Shown: positions 48,735 through 57,518 of the stretch, piece by piece
Position numbering within the stretch: the first letter of the stretch is position 1
How the letters are laid out: each line of letters starts with the position of its first letter
NCBI RefSeq assembly: GCF_001895925.1
Contig: NZ_MPPI01000001.1
Coordinates: 252,099-316,098 of the forward strand
Origin: Phormidesmis priestleyi ULC007
GTDB taxonomy: Bacteria; Cyanobacteriota; Cyanobacteriia; Leptolyngbyales; Leptolyngbyaceae
Direction: 5' to 3'
Length of the DNA: 64,000 bases
The notes under the pieces: generated by a model
What the model was told of the DNA's origin: nothing
Databases searched by the model: none
The model's input: the letters and a program-made list of their open reading frames with translations, nothing else
Position numbers and translations under genes: made by a program

Positions 48735-49460
48735 ATGGCTCCGGGCTTAAAACCAACCACTCTAGAACTGTTAAAGCGCTTCAATCGGGCGTTCCCCCAG
48801 TTTTATGAGCAATTTGTCAGTAGCGAAATTCAACTACAAAATCTTCGGCTCGCCTACCATCTCTATAAGACGCGTCAAGCTGTCATTGAGTTAAAAGCAG
48901 AAGGAAGCAAAAGCGCCCTACACTTTGCCTATCGCAATCAATCTTTTTTGTTGAGCGATATTTTCGGGGTGTTAGCTGCTTATGGTTTGACGATTCACAG
49001 CTTGAGTTTATATGGGCAAATCTACCCGCCCATGCTGGTTTTTATCAAGCTAATTGTGTCTCGAAGTGGCAAAGCCCTGACCGATAAAACTGCTGAAAAC
49101 GTCTGTCGAGCAGTTCGAGAGGCGTTAGCGGGGCGGTTTGAGGTGGAAGAAATGTTAGCAGTCGAGTTTAACCTAGATGCTGGATTAGAGCAAGTCGAAG
49201 CCGAATTTTACGTCGATCCCGTGTTTCATTTGCCTGCGTTATTGATCGAGGCTGACAACCAGCCAGGGCTATTTTATAAGGTGATGTATGCGATTTGGCA
49301 AGAAGACTTACTAGTCGTTAACGCAAATTTATTGGTTTGGCGAGGGCGAACGCGATTAATTCTTTATCTTCTGGGCCCGAATGAAAGTTTGATCCCTGAA
49401 TATTTGGGGCAAAAAATTGCAGAAGGGGTGAAGCAGCGACTATTGGGAAGGAGATTTTAG
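48735..49460 (+). CDS. ACT-like domain protein
   Basis: A 241-residue cytosolic protein. Two segments resemble ACT domains: SFLLSDIFGVLAAYGLTIHS near 75 and LIEADNQPGLFYKVMYAIWQ near 175, the second also like the C-terminus of GlnD. ACT domains bind small ligands, often amino acids. No catalytic domain is seen, so a sensor or regulator is likely. The ATG at 48735 follows a 229-bp gap. Confidence 0.65.
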   Translation: MAPGLKPTTLELLKRFNRAFPQFYEQFVSSEIQLQNLRLAYHLYKTRQAVIELKAEGSKSALHFAYRNQSFLLSDIFGVLAAYGLTIHSLSLYGQIYPPMLVFIKLIVSRSGKALTDKTAENVCRAVREALAGRFEVEEMLAVEFNLDAGLEQVEAEFYVDPVFHLPALLIEADNQPGLFYKVMYAIWQEDLLVVNANLLVWRGRTRLILYLLGPNESLIPEYLGQKIAEGVKQRLLGRRF

Positions 49461-49549
49461 GGTTCTAGGATCAGGATTCTGAAGTCGGGTCAGCATAGGG
49501 CAAATGACTCAGGACAAAAAGCGAATCTGCTTCAGGGTAGGATAAAATC

Positions 49550-50407
49550 ATGCCTACTATTCACGTAATGGGTTCGCCGCACACTTATGACTTGACGGCT
49601 CCCACAAATTCATCTGAGGTTTTGGTTTTCATTCATGGCTGGCTGTTGAGCCGCAATTATTGGCAGCCTTTGATTGAGCAATTGGCGATCGAGCATCAGT
49701 GTCTCGCTTACGATCTGCGCGGGTTTGGTGATTCGCAGCCCTGCCAGAGTGAGGCGGGCTATAGTTTGCAGGCATACGCGCAAGATCTGGGCGAGTTGCT
49801 CGATCGTCTAGGTGTTGAAACCGCCTGGTTAGTCGGTCACTCTCTAGGGGGGAGTGTGGCACTGTGGGGAGCCGATCTACTGCCCGATCGCGTCAAAGGG
49901 GTAATCTGCGTGAATGCGGGGGGCGGAATTTATCTCAAAGAGCAATTTGAGCGCTTTCGCAATGCTGGCAGGCAAATTGTCAGATTGCGCCCTGGCTGGT
50001 TAACTCAGGTGCCGTGGCTCGATCGGTTGTTTGGGCGGGCAAGTGTGGTCAAGACGCTCGATCACACTTGGGCAAGACAGCGTTTAATCGATTTTGTCGC
50101 GGCAGATACAAAGGCGGCACTAGGTTCATTACTAGACTCTACAACCGAAGCCGAGGTGCATTTGCTGCCTCAAGTGGTGGCTCGACTCAAGCAGCCCGTC
50201 TATTTTATTGCTGGGTCTCAAGATCCGATCATGGAGCCTAAGTATGTTCAGCATCTCGCCAGTTTCCATCACTTATTTGGGTGCTGCGGCGACAACGTGT
50301 TAGAAATTGCTGACTGTGGACACATGGCGATGGTTGAGCAGCCCGGTGAGGTTGCCGATCGGATTCGACTAATCCTTAAGGGTGAAGGGCATGAAGGGGA
50401 GGTTTGA
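49550..50407 (+). CDS. Alpha/beta hydrolase
   Basis: A 285-residue alpha/beta-fold hydrolase with a complete triad: nucleophile Ser in GHSLGGSVAL near 101, Asp in AGSQDPIM near 223, and His in IADCGHMAMVEQP near 261. The oxyanion region is VFIHGWLLSRNYWQPL near 27. No signal peptide. The substrate is unknown; esterase, thioesterase and lipase are all possible. Its 3' end overlaps the next gene by 17 bp, suggesting coupling with the glycosyltransferases. Confidence 0.9.
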   Translation: MPTIHVMGSPHTYDLTAPTNSSEVLVFIHGWLLSRNYWQPLIEQLAIEHQCLAYDLRGFGDSQPCQSEAGYSLQAYAQDLGELLDRLGVETAWLVGHSLGGSVALWGADLLPDRVKGVICVNAGGGIYLKEQFERFRNAGRQIVRLRPGWLTQVPWLDRLFGRASVVKTLDHTWARQRLIDFVAADTKAALGSLLDSTTEAEVHLLPQVVARLKQPVYFIAGSQDPIMEPKYVQHLASFHHLFGCCGDNVLEIADCGHMAMVEQPGEVADRIRLILKGEGHEGEV

Positions 50408-52142
50408 GCGCTCGATCGCAGCCATCGTTAAGTCTGGACGATCGCGGCAAGTTGCCCATTTTCTGCCGATTTTGTGGATCTTGCTGCTGAGTTGGCTAGT
50501 TTTGTTTAACCACTTGGGCAGCACGGGGCTACTCGACGAAACCGAGCCTCTGTTTGCAGAAGCCGCTCGTCAAATGCAGGTGACGGGAGACTGGATCACG
50601 CCCTACTTCAATGGAGTGACTCGATTTGACAAACCTCCGTTGATCTATTGGTTGATGGCGATCGCTTATCACACGATCGGGGTCAACGAGTGGGCGGCGC
50701 GATTGCCCTCGGCCATTTCAGGAACGCTATTAATCGGGTTCTGCTTCTACACTTTGAGGTTTTTTGAGAATCAACTCAAACCGCACACCGTACATCTCAA
50801 AATCCTGCCCTTTCTGGGTTCTGCCATTTTTTCCCTAAATTTGCAAACGCTATTTTTTGGCCGATTAGGCTACTCAGATATGCTACTGAGTGTGTGCTTT
50901 GGTGGAGCATTGTTTAGCTTTTTTTTGGGGTATGCCCAACCTGAGAATCCTAAAGTTCAGACTCGTTTTTATCTGGCATTTTATGGATTGTTAGCGCTGG
51001 CAGTGTTGACCAAAGGGCCAGTGGGCGTAGTGTTGCCGGGGACGATCGTGCTGATCTTCTTAGTCTGCGTCGGCAAAGTCCGGGAGGTTTTACGAGAAAT
51101 CAAGCTCGTGCCAGGAATTGCGATTTTCTTGGCTCTCAGTGTGCCGTGGTATGTGCTGGCATATCTACGAAATGGAGAAAGTTTTGTTAATTCGTTTTTT
51201 GGCTACCATAATTTAGAGCGATTCACTCATGTAGTCAACCAACATCAAGGTGCCTGGTATTTTCACATTTTGATTGTGCTAGTCGGCTTCTTTCCGTGGT
51301 CGATTTATTTGCCTGCTGCGATCGTTCATAGCTTCCAACCCCGATCGTGGCGACAGTCACCACGATCGAGCCATTTAGGGTTATTTGCGCTGATCTGGTT
51401 TGCAGTTGTGCTGGGGTTTTTTACGATCGCGGCAACAAAATACATCACTTACACGCTGCCTTTAGTTCCGGCGGCGGCTATCCTCGTGGCACTGTGGTGG
51501 CACCATCAGATGCAGCAAGACGCACCAAAATGGGACTTAAAGCTGAGTGTGTATGTCAGCCTTGGGTTGTGCATCACGCTGGCGGCGGTGACGTTCTACA
51601 GTCCTCATTGGTTAAATGGCGACCCTTCGATGCCTCGTTTAGGGCTGCGAATGCAAGAAGCTGGACTGCCGCAAATCGGCTTTTTGATTTGGCTAGGTGG
51701 CGCGATCGCTGGCACTTTTTTGATTTTTGGGCGCAAGATGCGTTGGTTTTGGGCAGTCAATCTGGCGACTTATGCCGCGTTTATTCTGTTTTTCATCACG
51801 CCATTTGTGGGAGTTCTAGACACAGAACGTCAACTTCCCTTGAGAGAAGTGGCTCAGACGGTAATTCAGGTCAGACAGGCAAACGAACCGATCGTGATGG
51901 CAACCGATTCTTTTGAGAAGCCAAGTCTGGTTTTTTACACCCAACAGCCGATTACTTTTTTTAATCGCTCTGCAAAAATTAAACCTTATTTAGAACAAGT
52001 TCGTCAACAAAAGACACAGCGATCGATCCTCATGGTGACAACACTCAGCACGTTAAATGAGGCAAAAATTTCGCCCCAAGCTTATCAACTGCTGAAACAA
52101 ATTGGCGTTTATCGGGTCATTCGTTTTTTGGTGTCGAGCTAG
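50391..52142 (+). CDS. GT39-type membrane glycosyltransferase
   Basis: A 583-residue ArnT/PMT-like integral membrane enzyme with about 11 helices. The acidic catalytic loop is LLDETEPLFAEAARQM near 47, and FNGVTRFDKPPLIYWLMAI near 73 is the second family motif. It transfers a sugar from a polyprenyl-phosphate donor to a lipid or protein on the periplasmic side; donor and acceptor are unknown. ATG 50391 is preferred to GTG 50382. It overlaps the hydrolase gene and the second glycosyltransferase starts two bases after its stop, so the three form an operon. Confidence 0.9.
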   Translation: MKGRFERSIAAIVKSGRSRQVAHFLPILWILLLSWLVLFNHLGSTGLLDETEPLFAEAARQMQVTGDWITPYFNGVTRFDKPPLIYWLMAIAYHTIGVNEWAARLPSAISGTLLIGFCFYTLRFFENQLKPHTVHLKILPFLGSAIFSLNLQTLFFGRLGYSDMLLSVCFGGALFSFFLGYAQPENPKVQTRFYLAFYGLLALAVLTKGPVGVVLPGTIVLIFLVCVGKVREVLREIKLVPGIAIFLALSVPWYVLAYLRNGESFVNSFFGYHNLERFTHVVNQHQGAWYFHILIVLVGFFPWSIYLPAAIVHSFQPRSWRQSPRSSHLGLFALIWFAVVLGFFTIAATKYITYTLPLVPAAAILVALWWHHQMQQDAPKWDLKLSVYVSLGLCITLAAVTFYSPHWLNGDPSMPRLGLRMQEAGLPQIGFLIWLGGAIAGTFLIFGRKMRWFWAVNLATYAAFILFFITPFVGVLDTERQLPLREVAQTVIQVRQANEPIVMATDSFEKPSLVFYTQQPITFFNRSAKIKPYLEQVRQQKTQRSILMVTTLSTLNEAKISPQAYQLLKQIGVYRVIRFLVSS

Positions 52143-52144
52143 TG

Positions 52145-53926
52145 ATGCAATCAATTCAGAAAAAGTGGAGTCAAGCCCACCAAATTCACCAACTCCAGCG
52201 ATCGGTCGTTTGGATTCTTGGCATCGGCTTGGCGTTTAGAAGCATGGTTGCTTTCTGGCTGCCGCCTGGGTTTGACGAAGCTTACTACTATATCTATACG
52301 CTGCATCCTGCCTGGAGCTATTTTGACCATCCGCCGCTAGTCTCGCTGTCTACGGCGTTTGGGGTTTGGCTCACTGGCAACGTCTCGCCGTTTACGATTC
52401 GACTCGGCACACTCTTGCTGTTTACGGCAGCGTTGTATTTTCTATATCGGGCGACGACGCAATTATTTTCTCAACGGGCAGGAATTTTAACGCTGGCGAT
52501 CGCCTCGATCGCGCCCATTTTTCAGATCGGCTTTGGCATTTTGACGCTACCCGATGCCCCACTCATGGCGTTTTGGTCACTAACGCTTTGGGTTGCTGCC
52601 TGTGAATTTTTTCCGCAGGATGATGTACCTTATCGCCCTAGCTATCGAGTCGCGGTGATTGGCTTGCTGGTCGGTTTAGCCTGTCTGAGCAAATATCACG
52701 GCGTTCTTTTAGGCGTTGGGCTACTCGGATTTTGTCTCACCAGTGTGTCTCATCGAGCCGCCCTGCGATCGCCCTGGATTCTTCTCAGCGTTGCCCTGTT
52801 TACGATCGCAGTTTCCCCCGTGCTGTATTGGAACTGGCAGCACGACTGGGTTTCTTTTCTATTCCAAAGCAATCGCGGCATTCCTGCAAAGCGCTATAAC
52901 TTCGTGAATGTGATCAACACAGCGCTGATTCACAGTGCCTATCTGTTTCCGACTATCGGATTGCCGCTTTGGTGGGTCAGTCTCGCAGCTGGGATTCGAG
53001 CTGGACAATCCACAGTTCGATCGTGGTTTAACGTGAGTTCGATGCACCTTGGCGAACCTCCCCCCAACCCCCAATTCTGGGGGAGACAAATTTCAAAGTC
53101 CCCCAGAATTGGGGGATTTAGGGGGCGCGATGGACTGGTAACGAAGTCGTCGAATTCACATTGGTTTAAACCTAGAATCCGCACCGAGTCCGAACTGCGC
53201 GATCGTCAATGGCTGGTGGTTTGGGTTTCGGTGCCAGCTTTTCTCGTGTTTACGCTCATCGGTGGCTATCAGCAGATTTTGCCCACCTGGACAATGCCCG
53301 GATTTTTTGCTGCGACTCCTCTCCTCGGTCAACAAGCTGCCCTCTGGCAAGAACGGCACCCAAAACTCGTGAAGCGATGGTTAGTGGGATCGGCGATCGC
53401 GATCGTGATGCTCCTGCTCACAGCGCTCTCGCACATCACTCTAGGAACGCTCCAAAAACCGAGTCATTATGGAATATTTGGAGGTTTTTTAGCGCCTGAA
53501 AATGATGCCTCGATCAGCCTGGTAGATATCGTGCAACTGCGCCAAAATTTTGCCGCTTCTCCTCAGCTTTTAGCGGCTCTTAAAGACGCTGATTTTGTGT
53601 TTAGCAATCGCTTTCACATGGCAGGTCATGTGGGTATGGCATTAACACCTTTAGCGCCAATTCCGGTCACTTGTTTTGATAAAAAAGATGTGCGCGGCTT
53701 TGCGTTTTGGTCAACGGCTGAACAATGGGTCGGCAAAGATGGGCTATATCTAACCTCGAATAAGTTCCAGACTGAGGGAGATTCTGCGGCAGAATATGCG
53801 CCCTACTTTCAACAGTTTGAAAAACTGGGAGAAGTGCCGCTACGACGGGGTGGTGTCATCGTTGACAAATTTCACGTCTATCGCGGCAAAAATTTGCTAA
53901 AACCCTATCCTCGTCCTTCACTGTAA
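52145..53926 (+). CDS. GT39-type glycosyltransferase with in-frame MITE insertion
   Basis: A 593-residue membrane protein of the same family as its upstream neighbour. The catalytic region is FDEAYYYIYTLHPAWSYFDH near 42 and about 10 helices follow. Residues about 297-342 are out of character: polar, Pro/Gly/Ser-rich (EPPPNPQFWGRQISKSPRIG), and encoded exactly by a MITE plus its 8-bp duplication. Without them the chain would read SWFKPRIRTESELRDRQWLV and have 547 residues. The insert falls between helices, near a loop, and no stop or frameshift is introduced, so the protein may still work. ATG 52145 is used; GTG 52142 is one codon earlier. Confidence 0.88.
   Translation: MQSIQKKWSQAHQIHQLQRSVVWILGIGLAFRSMVAFWLPPGFDEAYYYIYTLHPAWSYFDHPPLVSLSTAFGVWLTGNVSPFTIRLGTLLLFTAALYFLYRATTQLFSQRAGILTLAIASIAPIFQIGFGILTLPDAPLMAFWSLTLWVAACEFFPQDDVPYRPSYRVAVIGLLVGLACLSKYHGVLLGVGLLGFCLTSVSHRAALRSPWILLSVALFTIAVSPVLYWNWQHDWVSFLFQSNRGIPAKRYNFVNVINTALIHSAYLFPTIGLPLWWVSLAAGIRAGQSTVRSWFNVSSMHLGEPPPNPQFWGRQISKSPRIGGFRGRDGLVTKSSNSHWFKPRIRTESELRDRQWLVVWVSVPAFLVFTLIGGYQQILPTWTMPGFFAATPLLGQQAALWQERHPKLVKRWLVGSAIAIVMLLLTALSHITLGTLQKPSHYGIFGGFLAPENDASISLVDIVQLRQNFAASPQLLAALKDADFVFSNRFHMAGHVGMALTPLAPIPVTCFDKKDVRGFAFWSTAEQWVGKDGLYLTSNKFQTEGDSAAEYAPYFQQFEKLGEVPLRRGGVIVDKFHVYRGKNLLKPYPRPSL
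53032..53161. mobile_element. MITE family A, copy 4, inside a coding sequence
   Basis: This 130-bp element is flanked by the exact 8-bp duplication TGGTTTAA at 53024-53031 and 53162-53169. Its ends are CGTGAGTTCGATG and CGTCGAATTCACAT. The core (CCCCCAGAATTGGGGGATTT, then AGGGGG) is present. Insertion plus duplication is 138 bp, exactly 46 codons, and the reading frame through it is open. Confidence 0.92.
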
Positions 53927-54016
53927 TGCGATCGTTAAACGAGTGACTAAAATCACAAGATGGGAACCCGTACTCGTAATCTCCGTCTACGAGAAGTGTT
54001 GTATAAAAGCTTCACC

Positions 54017-54562
54017 ATGCTAAGACCTCTTTTGTCTGGAGCGACGATCGCAAGTTTAGCGATCGTGGGCAGTCTAGGATCTTCTTTGTCTGCTCGAAGC
54101 CACGCAACTTTGACAAAACCGACATCAGCAGCGCCTACAGCTTCGGTCAATTTGATCGCTCAAGCAAATTCGACGACGCAATCCCTTGAGCAAGCTGTCT
54201 ATCAGAAAATTAATCAATATCGCGCCAGCAAAGGGCTTCCGGCTTTAAAGCTTGCCGCGAGTCTGACTCAGCAGGCTCGGCAACACAGCCAAAATATGTC
54301 CACTGGAAAGACCGCTTTTGGTCATCAGGGCTTTGAGCAGCGAGTTAAAGAAATTGCTAAGTCGGTGCCTTATCGCGGAGCTGCCGAAAACGTTGCCTAT
54401 AACATGGGCTATCAAGACCCCGTTGCTCAAGCGGTGCAGGGCTGGCTCAAAAGCCCCGGACATCTCAAAAACATTCAAGGAAATTATGGGTTAACGGGTA
54501 TTGGGGTCAGCCGTAATGCTAGGGGAGAGATCTACTTTACGCAGATCTTCATCCGTAAATAG
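54017..54562 (+). CDS. Secreted CAP (SCP/PR1) domain protein
   Basis: A 181-residue protein with a signal peptide (LSGATIASLAIVGSLGSSLS) and a CAP domain from about residue 56. Typical features: VYQKINQYRASKGLPALKL, the metal-site His in QQARQHSQNMS, the pair GAAENVAYNMG, and WLKSPGHLKNIQG near 147. Bacterial CAP proteins are extracellular and of uncertain activity, some binding lipids or polysaccharides. The ATG at 54017 places the signal peptide correctly; the extension to 53960 passes through a tRNA-like hairpin and is rejected. Confidence 0.9.
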   Translation: MLRPLLSGATIASLAIVGSLGSSLSARSHATLTKPTSAAPTASVNLIAQANSTTQSLEQAVYQKINQYRASKGLPALKLAASLTQQARQHSQNMSTGKTAFGHQGFEQRVKEIAKSVPYRGAAENVAYNMGYQDPVAQAVQGWLKSPGHLKNIQGNYGLTGIGVSRNARGEIYFTQIFIRK

Positions 54563-54643
54563 CAGGTCACAGCTAAGTTTTCGCGCTGGGAAGTCGGTAA
54601 TATGGGATCGGTCTAATCCTTTTTGCTGCTTCCCACCCCCTAA

Positions 54644-55273
54644 ATGGAACCCAAAGATTTTCAGATTTGTGACGGTGATCTCCCCACAGACTGGTTAGAG
54701 CGTTATTTGCAAACAGACGCGATCGCAGTTGACACCGAAACGATGGGCTTATTGCCTCAGCGCGATCGTCTGTGTTTGGTGCAGTTGTGCGATGGTGACG
54801 ATCGGGTTGCCGTCGTGCGAATTGCTCAAAAACAGACCGCAGCGCCCAATCTCAAAAAGCTGCTAGAAGCCGCCGCGATCACCAAGATTTTTCACTTTGC
54901 GCGGTTTGACATCACAACCCTGCGTCACTATTTAGGAATTCGCGTCACGCCGCTATTCTGCACCAAAATCGCCAGCAAACTAGCCCGGACTTACAGCCCC
55001 AAACACGGTTTAAAAGATCTGATTCAAGAATTAGAAGGGGTGGAGTTAGACAAAAGCGCTGGAAGTTCTGACTGGGGAAACGCCGCAAATCTGTCAGAAG
55101 CACAACTTCGATACGCCGCAAATGATGTTCGCTATTTGATTAGCGCTCGTCAAAAATTGATGGCGATGCTAGAGCGAGAAGACCGCTTAGAACTCGCCGA
55201 GCAGTGTTTTCAGTGTCTACCCGTGTTTAGCGCTTTGGATCTGATGCAGTATCAGGGCATTTTTGAACACTAA
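54644..55273 (+). CDS. Ribonuclease D-like 3'-5' exonuclease
   Basis: A 209-residue DEDD-family nuclease. ExoI motif AVDTETMGLL near 28, ExoII KIFHFARFDITTLRHY near 82, and ExoIII with Tyr in QLRYAANDVRYLI near 154, giving a DEDDy active site. It lacks the HRDC domains of E. coli RNase D, as is usual for the short cyanobacterial form. Likely role is 3' trimming of tRNA or other RNA. Confidence 0.92.
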   Translation: MEPKDFQICDGDLPTDWLERYLQTDAIAVDTETMGLLPQRDRLCLVQLCDGDDRVAVVRIAQKQTAAPNLKKLLEAAAITKIFHFARFDITTLRHYLGIRVTPLFCTKIASKLARTYSPKHGLKDLIQELEGVELDKSAGSSDWGNAANLSEAQLRYAANDVRYLISARQKLMAMLEREDRLELAEQCFQCLPVFSALDLMQYQGIFEH

Positions 55274-55355
55274 ACCTGGTATAGATCTCATCCCACGAAA
55301 ATTAGAGATTATGGATGTGGGGCTTCCCGTCTGCCCAACTAAAGCAGATTTGAAA

Positions 55356-55898
55356 TTACTTCAGCTTTTGTTTGATAAACGCCATAATCTGCCCCTGTTG
55401 CTTCTTCAACGCATCGATCTCAGCCTGCATTTTGGCAATTTTGGCATTGAGTTGTTGAACATCTGCGTTGCCCGTCGTGTCGATCGCAGCAGGAGCAGCA
55501 GGGACACCACCAGCCGGACGGCGTTTTGCCTTAGTCATCGCCATTTTAATCGCAGTGATCAAAATCTTCTGATCAAAGGGCTTCTGCACAAACTCAAAAT
55601 ATTCAAACGGCTCTTGCAGCTTTTCAGCGACTTCCTCTTTGCGCCCAGACATCAGCACCAGCGGAATGCTCTGCAACTCTGGCTGAAGCTGAATCTGCTG
55701 AAAAACTTCCCAACCACTCATGCGCGGCAACAAGAAATCGAGCATGATCAGGTTGGGGCGCTCTTGCCGAATCAGATTGATGCCCTGAATGCCGTCTTTG
55801 GCTTCTAGAACCTCAAAATTGCCCTTCGGCAACATATCACGCACCATGTTGCGGATAACAGCGCTGTCATCAATGACGACGATTTTATGACTTGCCAC
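55356..55898 (-). CDS. CheY-like response regulator with coiled-coil tail
   Basis: A 180-residue protein: REC domain 5-125 with acidic pocket VVIDDS, phospho-Asp54 (LIMLDFLLPRMSGWE), Thr/Ser switch in VLMSGRK and Lys in VQKPFD. A linker rich in Ala/Pro follows, then a short C-terminal coiled coil (LNAKIAKMQAEIDALKKQQG) likely to mediate dimerisation or partner binding. No DNA-binding or enzymatic output domain. The cognate kinase is not adjacent. Confidence 0.9.
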   Translation of the reverse strand: MASHKIVVIDDSAVIRNMVRDMLPKGNFEVLEAKDGIQGINLIRQERPNLIMLDFLLPRMSGWEVFQQIQLQPELQSIPLVLMSGRKEEVAEKLQEPFEYFEFVQKPFDQKILITAIKMAMTKAKRRPAGGVPAAPAAIDTTGNADVQQLNAKIAKMQAEIDALKKQQGQIMAFIKQKLK

Positions 55899-56244
55899 AA
55901 CTGAACTCCTCTAGAGTGACGAAAAACGAAGGAAGTGAACGGAGACGAATATCACAAGGGTTTTAGAGGCTTAATCTAAACAGAAGGTAGAGATCCTGAA
56001 CGTCATAGCTGACCGATTCGAGGAGTGGGAGTCAACCCATTGTGGCTTCGCGTTACGAAGTCAGATGAACTTGAGCGTGACTTACTTGGCTGAACGTCAA
56101 AATAACATGCCCTAGTGTACCCTCTATGATTAATAAATTGCGGTGACTCTGATCATCTAAGAAAAGCCGCTTTACAGAACGATTTCTATCGTCGCTTACC
56201 TCTTTCTACCCCGAACCTGCACTAGACCCAGTATTCCCACTTCT
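55899..56244. other. 346-bp intergenic region without a recognised gene
   Basis: The region separates the divergent response regulator and lipA genes and must carry both promoters. No ORF, repeat family member or known RNA was recognised. Confidence 0.5.
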
Positions 56245-57192
56245 ATGCCGACTGAAACGAATCGAAACTTAAGTTCTGAATCTGAATCGTCGCGATCGCT
56301 CAACCGATCGGACATAACAGTAATGCCAGACTGGCTGCGCCGCCCGATCGGGAAAGCTAGCGAGATTTCGACAGTGCAGCGCATTATTAAGCAGCGTCAA
56401 ATTCACACGATTTGTGAAGAGGGGCGCTGCCCTAACCGAGGAGAGTGCTATGCCCAAGGCACTGCCACGTTTTTACTCATGGGCCCGGTTTGCACTCGCG
56501 CTTGCGGCTTTTGCCAAGTGGATAAAGGACACGCCCCAATGCCGTTAGATGCTGAAGAACCGCAAAAGGTTGCCGAATCAGTGCGACTGTTAGGGTTGCG
56601 ATATGTCGTTCTCACCTCAGTGGCGCGAGATGATTTGCCTGATCAGGGTTCTGGCTGGTTTGCAGCAACGATGAATGAAATTCGTCGAGTTAACCCCTCG
56701 ACCCAAATTGAGGTGCTGACTCCTGATTTTTGGGGCGGACGCGAAGACAATTTGACTCCTGAAGCGTTGCAGTCTCAGCGAATTGCCACGATCGTAGCTG
56801 CCCACCCTGCTTGTTATAACCACAATGTTGAGACGGTGCGCCGTTTACAAGCGCCTGTGCGACGCGGGGCAAAATACGATCGCTCTCTCAAAGTTCTGCA
56901 AATCGTCAAGGATTTGAACCCGGCTATTCCCACAAAGTCGGGCTTGATGCTAGGGCACGGCGAAACGGAAGCCGAAGTGATCGAAACGCTGGCTGCTTTA
57001 AGAGCGGTGAACTGCGATCGCCTGACGATCGGGCAGTATATGCGTCCATCGCTAGAACATTTGCCTGTTCAGAAATATTGGCACCCCGATGAGTTTGATC
57101 ACTTGGGGGCGATCGCCCGTGAAATGGGATTTTCTCACGTTCGCTCGGCTCCGTTAGTCCGCAGTTCTTATCATGCTGGGGCCGAAGAATAA
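56245..57192 (+). CDS. lipA: Lipoyl synthase
   Basis: A 315-residue radical SAM enzyme that inserts two sulfur atoms into protein-bound octanoyl groups. The auxiliary cluster ligands are Cys57, Cys62 and Cys68 ([12 protein letters not shown]), the SAM cluster CxxxCxxC is Cys83, Cys87, Cys90 (CTRACGFC), and the C-terminal RSSYHA supplies the Ser ligand. The core resembles the cyanobacterial second-type LipA ([16 protein letters not shown]). The first 26 residues are a Ser-rich extension; an internal ATG at 56323 fits the family start better, so the true start is uncertain. psaX lies 94 bp downstream. Confidence 0.93.
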   Translation: MPTETNRNLSSESESSRSLNRSDITVMPDWLRRPIGKASEISTVQRIIKQRQIHTICEEGRCPNRGECYAQGTATFLLMGPVCTRACGFCQVDKGHAPMPLDAEEPQKVAESVRLLGLRYVVLTSVARDDLPDQGSGWFAATMNEIRRVNPSTQIEVLTPDFWGGREDNLTPEALQSQRIATIVAAHPACYNHNVETVRRLQAPVRRGAKYDRSLKVLQIVKDLNPAIPTKSGLMLGHGETEAEVIETLAALRAVNCDRLTIGQYMRPSLEHLPVQKYWHPDEFDHLGAIAREMGFSHVRSAPLVRSSYHAGAEE

Positions 57193-57286
57193 GCCTCGTT
57201 TACAAACTGCTTAATCGAAATTTACCTTTAGAGGTGCCCTTGTTTTGGTATCCCTTAAGAAGGTCACTAAATCTGGAGAATCGCTT

Positions 57287-57430
57287 ATGGCAACTCAAAC
57301 AGCAAAAAATCCGACGGGGGCAACCGTTAAAACGAGTAAACCGCCCTACCCGTTCCGTACAGGCTGGGCATTATTGCTTTTGGGCATTAACTTTGTGGTA
57401 GCCGCTTACTACTTTGGGATTCTCAAGTAG
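57287..57430 (+). CDS. psaX: Photosystem I subunit PsaX
   Basis: A 47-residue protein with one membrane helix. The C-terminal sequence FRTGWALLLLGINFVVAAYY closely matches PsaX, the small peripheral PSI subunit seen in thermophilic and some filamentous cyanobacteria. The N-terminal 15 residues are polar and stromal-side. The ATG at 57287 is preceded by GGAGAA; the longer frame to 57245 has no family support. PsaX is absent from many cyanobacteria, so its presence helps taxonomy. Confidence 0.88.
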   Translation: MATQTAKNPTGATVKTSKPPYPFRTGWALLLLGINFVVAAYYFGILK

Positions 57431-57469
57431 TCGCTGCTAGCAAATTCCCTTTTATTCACACCTTGAGGA

Positions 57470-57514
57470 TTCTCCCTAGTTTTTTCTCGATCGCTGAGAC
57501 GAGATTAGGGAGAA
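57470..57514. terminator. Probable bidirectional terminator between psaX and trpA
   Basis: TTCTCCCTA and TAGGGAGAA pair perfectly, and an inner CTCG/CGAG stem may extend the structure. It lies between the convergent psaX and trpA genes. T runs are present (GTTTTTTC within the loop side) but not ideally placed. Confidence 0.5.
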
Positions 57515-57518
57515 CCCT

